Source: Nitrospinae bacterium CG22_combo_CG10-13_8_21_14_all_47_10
GTDB taxonomy: Bacteria > Nitrospinota > Nitrospinia > Nitrospinales > VA-1
Assembly: GCA_002786505.1 (NCBI GenBank)
Contig: PCTK01000147.1
Location: 1 to 9,644 of the forward strand
Direction of reading: 5' to 3'
Length of the DNA stretch: 9,644 nt
In this document: positions 1 through 6,049 of the stretch, one piece after another
Layout of the letters: every line of letters starts with the position of its first letter
Numbering within the stretch: the first letter of the stretch is position 1
Notes under the pieces: generated by a model
What the model was told of the DNA's origin: nothing
Databases searched by the model: none
The model's input: only the letters and a program-made list of their open reading frames with translations
Made by a program: the position numbers and the translations under genes

Positions 1-263
1 AGAATGCCCTGACTCGAAGAGGCGGTAAAAACCCGGACACCTGTAGCTCCCGCCGCGCCCGCGGCCATGAACATGGAATGTTCGGAATCCATATTGGTGA
101 ATTTCCCCGGCAGGATTCCATCGGCAAACCATTTCGCCAAAGTTTCAATAATCTCGGTCTGTGGAGTGATGGGAAACGCCGGGACATACTCCACCCCGGC
201 CATTCTCGCTCCCCACGCGGCGGCTTTGTTTCCCGTCAGCATTATTTTTTTTTGCGTTTTCAT
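1..263 (-). CDS. porA: 2-oxoacid (pyruvate/2-ketoisovalerate-type):ferredoxin oxidoreductase alpha subunit, N-terminal part
   Basis: Only the first 87 codons are present; the gene leaves the window at base 1. The product starts MKTQKKIMLTGNKAAAWGAR and continues with a motif close to AFPITPQTEIIE, then MDSEHSMFMAAGAAGATG and FTASSSQGI. These are the hallmarks of the N-terminal pyrimidine-binding domain of Por/Vor alpha subunits, which with the beta subunit bind thiamine diphosphate and convert a 2-oxoacid plus CoA to acyl-CoA, CO2 and reduced ferredoxin, or the reverse. The ATG lies inside the stop of the upstream gamma-delta gene (ATGA overlap), so translation is probably coupled. A GGGA about 8 bases before the ATG can serve as ribosome binding site. 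The substrate (pyruvate or a branched 2-oxoacid) cannot be settled from this fragment. The beta subunit gene is expected just outside the left edge. Confidence 0.9.
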   Translation of the reverse strand, partial: MKTQKKIMLTGNKAAAWGARMAGVEYVPAFPITPQTEIIETLAKWFADGILPGKFTNMDSEHSMFMAAGAAGATGVRVFTASSSQGI

Positions 264-1153
264 GGAAAAGTTCCCATTTCTCTTACCGTATTGATAAAGT
301 GCCCCGGGCATTCCTGAGCACAGATCATACACCCTTTGCAATGGTCATAATCTATTTCCGGCTTGCCGTCAGGGGCCACGGCAATAGCACCATCCGGGCA
401 ACGGGCATAACAGATCAAGCAGTGATTACAGTGTTCGTAATCAATTTCCGGCCTCTGAACCCGCCAGTTGCCGGTTTTTCGCAATGCCATATTCCCCGGC
501 TGTAAAATAATAGGAGCCCCATCCATCACGGGGAGGTGTTGAGGAAAAACCAACGGCTTGGCGGTTAATGGTTTTTCTGTTCTTGCTGAAATAACCGCCG
601 GCTGGATGGTTGCAAAAATTTCCCGGGCCAGACTGAGATTGCCCTCCAACATCTGGGGAGAAACTCCCTGTTGAGTCAACTCATCCTCCACCGCCTGCAA
701 AAGATCCTGTAATTCAATGGTTCCGAGTAGCCGGGCTCCCACAGCGGAAAGCGCGGAACTGTATATCGTTCTGCTGTTAATGTGCTGGAAACAAAGATCG
801 GTCAGGTTTGCTGTCGTCACTGAAAATTCCTGCGATAGCTGTTCGGGCACACGGTTGGAATTGATAAAAATAACGGTGGAAGGCTCCGCTCCGCAAAGAG
901 GGGCAGATTGAGGATCATTCAGCAGGGTCTCATCCCCGACCAAAATAACATCGGGAGAGGAGATAGGACCACGCTCAAGAATAGCGTCTTTAGAAATACG
1001 AGTGAAGGCGATGACCGGGGCACCCCTTCGTTCTGCCCCGTAGAGAGGAAAATCCTGGGCCTGAAACCCTGAATAAAACCCTGCACTGCCTAAAATCTGA
1101 CTAGCGGTTTTTATCCCCTGCCCTCCACGACCGTGCAAACGTATTCGCCACAT
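260..1153 (-). CDS. porGD: Fused gamma-delta subunit of 2-oxoacid:ferredoxin oxidoreductase with two [4Fe-4S] clusters
   Basis: The 297-residue protein joins two subunits that are separate in many archaea. Residues 1 to about 185 are the gamma domain, with HGRGGQGIKTAS at 7-18 and FPLYGAERRGAPV shortly after, both typical of the Por/Vor/Kor gamma family. After a variable linker (about 186-235), the C-terminus is a delta-type ferredoxin with two CxxCxxCxxxCP motifs: C242, C245, C248, C252 and C272, C275, C278, C282. The clusters should pass electrons between the thiamine diphosphate site in alpha-beta and soluble ferredoxin. The start ATG is supported by GAGGA four bases upstream and by the family N-terminus beginning directly with the Gly-rich loop. 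It overlaps the alpha gene by four bases. Upstream is a 115-bp gap with a possible promoter, so this is probably the first gene of a por operon. The fold and role are sure; the exact substrate is not. Confidence 0.93.
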   Translation of the reverse strand: MWRIRLHGRGGQGIKTASQILGSAGFYSGFQAQDFPLYGAERRGAPVIAFTRISKDAILERGPISSPDVILVGDETLLNDPQSAPLCGAEPSTVIFINSNRVPEQLSQEFSVTTANLTDLCFQHINSRTIYSSALSAVGARLLGTIELQDLLQAVEDELTQQGVSPQMLEGNLSLAREIFATIQPAVISARTEKPLTAKPLVFPQHLPVMDGAPIILQPGNMALRKTGNWRVQRPEIDYEHCNHCLICYARCPDGAIAVAPDGKPEIDYDHCKGCMICAQECPGHFINTVREMGTFP

Positions 1154-1268
1154 TGGGTCCTCGCTCAGTTAATTGTTTGACTTACTTCATAATATATAAG
1201 ACACCGCCTGAGAAAAAATATTCCTTACAATTAAAATGAAGCCTGTGGGAAGAATTTGCCATAGTGTT
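1154..1268 (-). promoter_or_regulatory. Leader and possible promoter of the por operon
   Basis: This 115-bp gap separates the TPR gene stop from the porGD start and is the widest same-strand gap in the left block. Read on the minus strand it is AT-rich. A TATATT at 1191-1196 matches five of six bases of a sigma-70 -10 box and would give a leader of about 30 bases. GAGGA at 1158-1162 is the porGD ribosome binding site. No good -35 box sits 16-18 bases above the TATATT, so the promoter is weakly supported or needs an activator. I see no convincing hairpin-plus-U-tract terminator after the TPR gene, so read-through from fhs-prsW remains possible. Confidence 0.35.
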
Positions 1269-1850
1269 CTACTGATTTTCCACCTCAGTCAGAGAATAAA
1301 TCGCCCGAAAACGGTTTTCCAGCTTCTCGGCTTCTTCAGAGCGACCCATTTTATGAAGCAAATGAGCATAATGCTCAAGAATATTTGCGACCAGCGGGTG
1401 CTCCTTGCCCAAAGACTCTTCCAGAATCTCCAAAGCCTGTTTTAATAAAACCTCGGCCTCGTCGTATCTGCCGCGCAGACGGTAATTCACCGCCAGGTTA
1501 TTCAGGTTTAAAGCTAAATTCGGGTGTCTCGGCCCAAACAACTTTTCATCCATTGCCAGAGCCCGCTTAAGAATCAACTCTGCTTCGACAAACTTGGATT
1601 GAATCCTGTAGATTTCAGCCAGTTGGCCGAGGCTGAAATAAAGACGGCGCTCATTGGCGGGGGGTTTTTCCGCTAATTCAAGAGCCTGCATAAAATGCTT
1701 TTCTGACTCTTCGTAATGCGACTCCTGAAAGGCAATCACACCCTTTTTATTATGGCTTTCCCAGGTCTCCGGTGGATTCAGATAGCTCTGAAGGTAAAGC
1801 AATGAACCCACTACCGCTATTATAAGAGCGACAATTTTTATTCTGACCAT
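1269..1850 (-). CDS. Membrane-anchored TPR-repeat protein
   Basis: The 193-residue protein opens with a short positive N-terminus (MVRIK) and one hydrophobic segment, about residues 4-24, that looks like an uncleaved signal anchor; I see no clear signal-peptidase or lipobox site. The rest, about 30-187, is four tetratricopeptide repeats: near 30-64, 68-105, 110-143 and 152-185. The middle repeats have the kinesin-light-chain-like form (HPNLALNLNNLAVNYRLRGR, then YDEAEVLLKQALEI). Such repeats are protein-binding scaffolds, probably facing the periplasm here. No enzyme motif is present and the partner is unknown. The ATG is supported by AGGG nine bases upstream (1860-1863). It follows the PrsW-like gene by 44 bases on the same strand, suggesting co-transcription and perhaps a shared envelope role. 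The TPR call is solid; the function is not known. Confidence 0.85.
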   Translation of the reverse strand: MVRIKIVALIIAVVGSLLYLQSYLNPPETWESHNKKGVIAFQESHYEESEKHFMQALELAEKPPANERRLYFSLGQLAEIYRIQSKFVEAELILKRALAMDEKLFGPRHPNLALNLNNLAVNYRLRGRYDEAEVLLKQALEILEESLGKEHPLVANILEHYAHLLHKMGRSEEAEKLENRFRAIYSLTEVENQ

Positions 1851-1894
1851 AGAAATCTGCCCTGGGTAAAAGGATTTGAGCCACAGTATATGCT

Positions 1895-3319
1895 TTAATT
1901 TCGTTCATTTTCAAGCCTCCAGTATAGATTCAAGTCTCTCTGGACAAAGGCCAAAACCCCTCCCTGCAAAAGAATCAGAATCATTTCCCAAAAAAGGTAA
2001 AAAGGTATCGTCGACGAAAGAACCTTTTTCAATCCACTGAGAATAAAAAAACCCAGAATAATCATCGGAACCGAAAAGGGTTTCGCCAGTTTCTTTTCAA
2101 AAAATTTGGAGAACATTTGAAACTGATAATATAAAAAAGTCGCTTCAATTCCCGCCATAAACAAATCAAAAGAAACATCAATCAACGGGCTGGGGCCACC
2201 ATTCCAAGTCAACGTTTCACGGAAAAAACCATAGACAAAATAAGGGAGAATAGTTAAAACGAATAACCCTACCGCTAAAAATTCCGGATTAAGCTTTAAT
2301 TTTTTATAGCTGGTAAAATCGCGATAATTTCCTAGAAACCAAAAATACAGGTAAAGCCCAAAGGTCACCTGATAAAAGATCAGGAAAAGTTTGACTGGCA
2401 TACCGGAAAATGGGGTTTTGGGAAGTCTTTTATATTGAGAAATGATTTTCGATGAAAATATTTCCCGGATCGATTTTATTTTTCCGGTTTTTTTATCAAT
2501 CAGGTTGTCATCGGGAACGAGTTTACCCTTCGACAACAAACTGCGAATATCCCTTAACTGCAACGGAACGGTTTTCCTGCGACCCTTTAAAGGGAAGTAT
2601 TGCTTGGCTGAAAATTCAATAACGGCCGAGAGTTTTTCCAACTCCCTCTTGGCTTTCAATCCCAGATAAATTCCCAACAATATAATCGCAAAAACCAGAT
2701 AAACAGACCATATAGCCTTGGAAAAAGCGGCAGTATCATAAATACCATGAAGGAGAACAACAACCACCAAGCCATGCAGAAGGTGCCGGGCACGGTTAAC
2801 GCTGAACTTCGCTCGCCCCATAAAATAACCAAGGATGACGCCGAAGAAAGCATGCCCCGGCACCGCCGTGATCATCCTGATAATACCAACCTCCTGCCCA
2901 TGTGGCAGGACATACATAATATTTTCCACAGTGGCAAACCCGCAACCAACCATACCACCATAGACAATTCCATCAAAGGGTTCGCTAAACTCCTGATCAT
3001 CACAGACAAACGCTTTCAAAAAAAGGAATTTACATAACTCTTCGGCAAGAGCCACTCCAAAGAAGGCATAAAAAATAGTTTTTGGCCAAAAGAGTGGGGA
3101 ATGCTCATCCACCAAGGTGCGCATTCCTAAAGCCTCCTCCACCATACCCTCAAAATAATAGGTGGGGAAAACCGCCAGGCCGCCCAGGAAAAAACTTTTA
3201 AGCACAAGCTTCTTGGGTTCCTTTTCCCATTTGTCGGAATAATAGATGAAAACAGCAATGGCAATGCCCGGGCCCATGGCAATATAAAGCAACTTCAACG
3301 TTTCCATCCCTTCACTCAT
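1895..3319 (-). CDS. PrsW-family intramembrane metalloprotease with extra C-terminal membrane domain
   Basis: A 474-residue polytopic membrane protein. Residues 1 to about 222 match the PrsW/CPBP-like glutamic protease family: paired glutamates in AEELCKF (E93, E94, K97), EPFDGIVYGG (113-122), GFATVEN (127-133), PGHAFFGVILGYFMG (154-168, with H156) and a last helix with LLHGIYD (H191, D195). The E-E and His residues are the expected metal/catalytic set, all present. In Bacillus, PrsW cuts an anti-sigma factor. Unusually, about 250 more residues follow: a soluble stretch (242-287) resembling a GYF_2-type domain, then four or five hydrophobic helices (about 308-465) that resemble DUF4234, including FGLYLYFWFLGNYRDF and a closing FVQRDLN. 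Both C-terminal calls are by eye and tentative. The start lies 16 bases after the fhs stop and has only a weak ribosome binding site (GAAAGG, 12 bases away), so it may depend on coupling to fhs. No anti-sigma factor gene is visible nearby. Confidence 0.85.
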   Translation of the reverse strand: MSEGMETLKLLYIAMGPGIAIAVFIYYSDKWEKEPKKLVLKSFFLGGLAVFPTYYFEGMVEEALGMRTLVDEHSPLFWPKTIFYAFFGVALAEELCKFLFLKAFVCDDQEFSEPFDGIVYGGMVGCGFATVENIMYVLPHGQEVGIIRMITAVPGHAFFGVILGYFMGRAKFSVNRARHLLHGLVVVVLLHGIYDTAAFSKAIWSVYLVFAIILLGIYLGLKAKRELEKLSAVIEFSAKQYFPLKGRRKTVPLQLRDIRSLLSKGKLVPDDNLIDKKTGKIKSIREIFSSKIISQYKRLPKTPFSGMPVKLFLIFYQVTFGLYLYFWFLGNYRDFTSYKKLKLNPEFLAVGLFVLTILPYFVYGFFRETLTWNGGPSPLIDVSFDLFMAGIEATFLYYQFQMFSKFFEKKLAKPFSVPMIILGFFILSGLKKVLSSTIPFYLFWEMILILLQGGVLAFVQRDLNLYWRLENERN

Positions 3320-3335
3320 TTGGGAAACCAGCCTT

Positions 3336-4970
3336 TCATCGCAGGTTGATGATATCGTTTCCTTTTAAATCTACAAATTCAGCCTGAGGGGTTTTAGGCA
3401 ATCCCGGCATTCTTAGTATGTCCCCAGTCAGAGGGATGAGGAACCCCGCTCCTGCGGCGATTAAAATTTCCCGAACCGTGACACTAAAATGTTCCGGCCG
3501 ACCTCGAAGTTTTGGGTTATCTGACAATGAAGCGGGGGTTTTGGCAATGCAGACAGGAAGGTTCTGATACCCAAGTTTTTCTATAGACCTGAGATCCCTT
3601 TCAGCTTTTGCCGTGTATTGAATTTCATCGGCTCCATACATTTTGCTGGCGATCTTCCAGATTTTTGTTTTCACATCTTCGTTCCAGTCATAAAGCGGAC
3701 AAAATGGCTTGGGCTTTTTTTCTGCGTTAAGAATCACTTTTTCTGCCAACTCTATTCCGCCATTTCCTCCCTCGGCAAAGACATTGCTCACCGCAAAAGG
3801 AACCTTAAGATTGTCCTCGCAATGTTTTCTCACCAACGCAATTTCTTCAGCATGGTCCCCCTCAAAGCGATTGAGACAAACTATAGGAGGTTCGCAGAAC
3901 TGTTGAATGTTTTCTACATGCCGGTTGAGGTTGGGCAAACCCTTTTGCACCGCCTCCAGATTGAATTTTTCCAGATCGGGTTTATCAATACCGCCATGAG
4001 ACTTCAGCGCCCTGCAAGTCACAACCAAAACCACGGCAACCGTATCAAGCCCTGCCCCCCGGCATTTGATATCAAAAAACTTTTCCGCTCCCAGATCGAA
4101 ACCAAAACCTGCCTCCGTAATTGCCCAGTCTGAAAGAGCCAAGGCCATTTTGGTTGCCAGAACCGAGTTACACCCATGCGCGATGTTTGCGAATGGACCG
4201 CCATGGATAAAGGCCGGCACACCCTCTGTAGTTTGAACCAGGTTGGGGAGCAAAGCATTCTTGAGCAGGGCCGCCATGGCACCGGATGCTTTGAGGCTTT
4301 TCGCGGTGACTGGCTCTTCCTTGTAAGTAAAGGCCACAAGAATATTCCCCAGTCGGGATTTCAAATCTTCATAGTTCTCGGCCAGACACAGGATAGCCAT
4401 AATTTCGGAAGCCGCAGTGATATCAAATCCGCTTTCACGAGGGACGCCCTGCAAAACGCCTCCCAGCCCGATAATAATATTGCGAAGGGCGCGATCATTC
4501 ATATCCATAACACGCCGCCAGATTATGCGTCTCGGGTCAATCTCTGACAACCCTTCATGGTAAATTTTATTATCCAGCATCGCCGACAACAGATTGTGGG
4601 CGGAGGTCACCGCATGAAAGTCGCCAGTAAAATGCAGGTTAATATCTTCTCTCGGCAAAACCTGGCTCAATCCTCCGCCGGTTGCACCGCCTTTCATACC
4701 CAGGCAGGGCCCCAGGGAGGGTTCACGGAGCGCCAAACAAACTGATTTGTTGAGCCGGGCCATTGCCTGCCCCAGGCCAATAGTTGTAGTGGTTTTTCCT
4801 TCTCCCGCAGGAGTGGGAGTAATGGCGGATACCAGGATCAGTTTTCCTTTGGCGGGGAATTTTTCCAGAACTTCAAGGCGAACCTTGGCCTTATCGTTAC
4901 CAAAAAGAATGATCTCCCCTTCGTTTAGCCCCAGTTTTTTGGCAATATCAAGGATCGGTTCCATATTCAC
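3336..4970 (-). CDS. fhs: Formate-tetrahydrofolate ligase
   Basis: The 544-residue product closely follows the formate-tetrahydrofolate ligase family (usually near 555 residues). Fhs is a cytoplasmic enzyme that makes 10-formyl-tetrahydrofolate from formate, tetrahydrofolate and ATP, feeding purine synthesis, the Wood-Ljungdahl methyl branch or C1 assimilation. Visible signatures are the ATP loop PTPAGEGKTTT (52-62), EPSLGPCLGMKGGATGGG (83-100), NLHFTGDFHAVTSAHNLLSA (111-130), HGGPFANIAHGCNS, GFGFDLGAEKFFDIKCR and NRFEGDHAEEI. I see no frameshift or lost motif. The start is GTG at 4970, with an ATG two codons in at 4964 as alternative; the frame stays open upstream to about 5051 without ATG, GTG or TTG. 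Neither start has a recognisable Shine-Dalgarno sequence, and a hairpin occupies that position. It heads the left block and is divergent from nfnAB, probably sharing a control region with it. Confidence 0.96.
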   Translation of the reverse strand: MNMEPILDIAKKLGLNEGEIILFGNDKAKVRLEVLEKFPAKGKLILVSAITPTPAGEGKTTTTIGLGQAMARLNKSVCLALREPSLGPCLGMKGGATGGGLSQVLPREDINLHFTGDFHAVTSAHNLLSAMLDNKIYHEGLSEIDPRRIIWRRVMDMNDRALRNIIIGLGGVLQGVPRESGFDITAASEIMAILCLAENYEDLKSRLGNILVAFTYKEEPVTAKSLKASGAMAALLKNALLPNLVQTTEGVPAFIHGGPFANIAHGCNSVLATKMALALSDWAITEAGFGFDLGAEKFFDIKCRGAGLDTVAVVLVVTCRALKSHGGIDKPDLEKFNLEAVQKGLPNLNRHVENIQQFCEPPIVCLNRFEGDHAEEIALVRKHCEDNLKVPFAVSNVFAEGGNGGIELAEKVILNAEKKPKPFCPLYDWNEDVKTKIWKIASKMYGADEIQYTAKAERDLRSIEKLGYQNLPVCIAKTPASLSDNPKLRGRPEHFSVTVREILIAAGAGFLIPLTGDILRMPGLPKTPQAEFVDLKGNDIINLR

Positions 4971-4980
4971 GAATGGTGTT

Positions 4981-4999
4981 GGGCAAAATTTTTCTGCCC
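4981..4999 (-). promoter_or_regulatory. Hairpin in the fhs leader just upstream of the start codon
   Basis: Read as fhs mRNA the segment is GGGCAGAAAAATTTTGCCC. It can fold into an 8-bp stem (seven Watson-Crick pairs and one G-U) with an AAA loop. It ends 10 bases before the GTG start, in the space where a Shine-Dalgarno sequence would normally be, and none is present. It is not followed by a U-tract, so it does not look like a terminator. It could affect translation initiation or leader stability, or be a DNA operator, since the arms also form an imperfect dyad. The structure is worked out by hand and its function is inferred. Confidence 0.4.
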
Positions 5000-5123
5000 G
5001 GGTTTCTGGACCGCTTATTTTAACCTTTTTACATCTTAGATCATAATCAGATCAGCAAATTCCATAGGACAATCGACGTAAATTTATTATTAATAGAATA
5101 TGCCGCTAAATAGGAATATATTT

Positions 5124-5165
5124 ATGCAAGAGCGTATCCACCTCCATGAGGACAAATGTTTTTGA
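5124..5165 (+). CDS. Possible 13-codon upstream reading frame ahead of nfnA
   Basis: ATG at 5124 opens a frame encoding MQERIHLHEDKCF and stops at TGA 5163-5165, 12 bases before the nfnA ATG and in the same frame. AGGA at 5112-5115, eight bases before this ATG, is a better ribosome binding site than anything before nfnA itself, where only a weak GAGT is seen. It could be a leader peptide that sets up translation of nfnA, or a chance frame; in AT-rich leader DNA a chance frame of 13 codons is common. There is no run of a single amino acid and no terminator-like structure that would indicate classical attenuation. Confidence 0.2.
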   Translation: MQERIHLHEDKCF

Positions 5166-5177
5166 GTCGAACAAAAC

Positions 5178-6047
5178 ATGTTTGAAATTCTAAAAAAAAC
5201 ATATTTGGCCCCACAGGTATTTAAATATCTACTGCATGCCCCGGATATTGCCCAAAAAGCACTACCAGGACAATTCGTCATAATTCGTCTGGATGAAACC
5301 GGGGAACGCATCCCCATTACCATTTCAGATTCCGACCCGACCCAGGGGACACTCACCTTTTACGTTCAAGCAGTTGGTAAAACATCTCTGGAAATGAGCC
5401 TTATGAAAATCGGTGATTTTATTTTGGATATTGTCGGACCGTTGGGGAATCCCACTGAAATCAAACGATTTGGAACGGTTGTGGTTATAGGAGGAGGATT
5501 TGGCATCGCCGCCATACACCCCATTGCGCGTGCATTGACTCATGCAGGAAACAAAACCATTGCCATTTTAGGTGCCCGAACTAGGGAACTGGTTATCCTT
5601 GAAAAAGAATTGCGGTCAACATCGGCAGAAGTTCATATCGCCACCAACGATGGAAGCTACGGCACACAAGGTCTGGTTACGGATGTTCTGAAAACAATGA
5701 TTGAAAAAAAAGAACCCATTGACCGCGTCATTGCTATCGGCCCCCTGATCATGATGAAAGCAGTGGCGGACTTGACCCGTCCCTGTAACATCCCGACCCT
5801 CGTCAGCATGAACCCCATCATGATTGATGGGACAGGCATGTGTGGCGCCTGCAGGGTAACGGTGGATGGTAAAATGAAGTTCGCGTGTGTAGATGGTCCT
5901 GAATTCGATGGGCATTCCGTCGATTTCGAAGGACTGCTCAATCGACTAAAAACCTACCTTCCTGAAGAAGCTGAAGCGAAGGAAAAGTATTTAAAAGATA
6001 CCGGAGGGAAGTGCCGGATCGCGACAATAGCCCAAATATACGGCTGA
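5178..6047 (+). CDS. nfnA: NADH-dependent ferredoxin:NADP+ oxidoreductase subunit A (FAD, [2Fe-2S])
   Basis: The 289-residue protein is the small subunit of the flavin-based bifurcating transhydrogenase NfnAB, which couples NADH and reduced ferredoxin to NADP+ reduction, reversibly, in the cytoplasm. It has the ferredoxin-NADP reductase layout shared with PyrK and sulfide dehydrogenase beta: FAD loop RIPITISDSD (44-53), GPLG (87-90), nucleotide-binding IGGGFGIAAI (104-113) and AIGP (186-189). The C-terminal [2Fe-2S] site is DGTGMCGACR (217-226) plus C237, giving three cysteines, C222, C225 and C237. In known NfnA structures the fourth ligand is an aspartate; D217 is the natural candidate here. 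The PyrK alternative is less likely because nfnB follows directly. The ATG is fixed by an in-frame TGA at 5163 and by the usual MFEIL-type family N-terminus. The nfnB gene begins two bases after its stop. Confidence 0.93.
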   Translation: MFEILKKTYLAPQVFKYLLHAPDIAQKALPGQFVIIRLDETGERIPITISDSDPTQGTLTFYVQAVGKTSLEMSLMKIGDFILDIVGPLGNPTEIKRFGTVVVIGGGFGIAAIHPIARALTHAGNKTIAILGARTRELVILEKELRSTSAEVHIATNDGSYGTQGLVTDVLKTMIEKKEPIDRVIAIGPLIMMKAVADLTRPCNIPTLVSMNPIMIDGTGMCGACRVTVDGKMKFACVDGPEFDGHSVDFEGLLNRLKTYLPEEAEAKEKYLKDTGGKCRIATIAQIYG

Positions 6048-6049
6048 AA

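Larger units (their letters stand above)
4971..5177. promoter_or_regulatory. Divergent control region between fhs and nfnAB
   Basis: The 207 bp between the two outward-facing starts must carry promoters for both blocks. It is AT-rich, especially 5081-5125. Possible -10 boxes on the plus strand are TATTAT (5085-5090), TAGAAT (5094-5099) and TATATT (5117-5122); none has a good -35 box at normal spacing, so I do not choose one. AGATCA occurs twice, at 5038-5043 and 5049-5054, exactly 11 bp apart, a spacing suitable for a regulator binding one face of the helix. CCTC-CAT-GAGG at 5141-5151 is a short perfect dyad inside the nfnA leader. The existence of a control region is inferred from layout; the individual elements are weak. 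Confidence 0.5.

Noticed and set aside
1154..1268. Intrinsic terminator after the TPR gene
   Set aside because: There is a T-rich stretch on the minus strand but no stable GC-rich stem immediately before it.
3618..4133. A 171-codon open frame on the plus strand across fhs
   Set aside because: It is antisense to strongly conserved fhs coding sequence, has low-complexity unfamiliar translation and no ribosome binding site.
4971..5060. ZTP (pfl) or tetrahydrofolate riboswitch ahead of fhs
   Set aside because: I looked because these often control fhs. The leader contains CCCGGGCAG but lacks the conserved GGGUCGUGACUGG-like half of the ZTP class, and the structured part is only a 19-base hairpin.
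5124..5180. In-frame TGA at 5163 as a selenocysteine codon extending nfnA upstream
   Set aside because: NfnA family proteins begin at the MFEIL-type residues, and no SECIS-like stem-loop follows the TGA; a separate short frame or chance is simpler.
6011..6049. GTG at 6011 as the start of nfnB
   Set aside because: GGAGGG is only two bases from it, and the added 13 residues do not resemble the family N-terminus; ATG 6050 gives the normal length.
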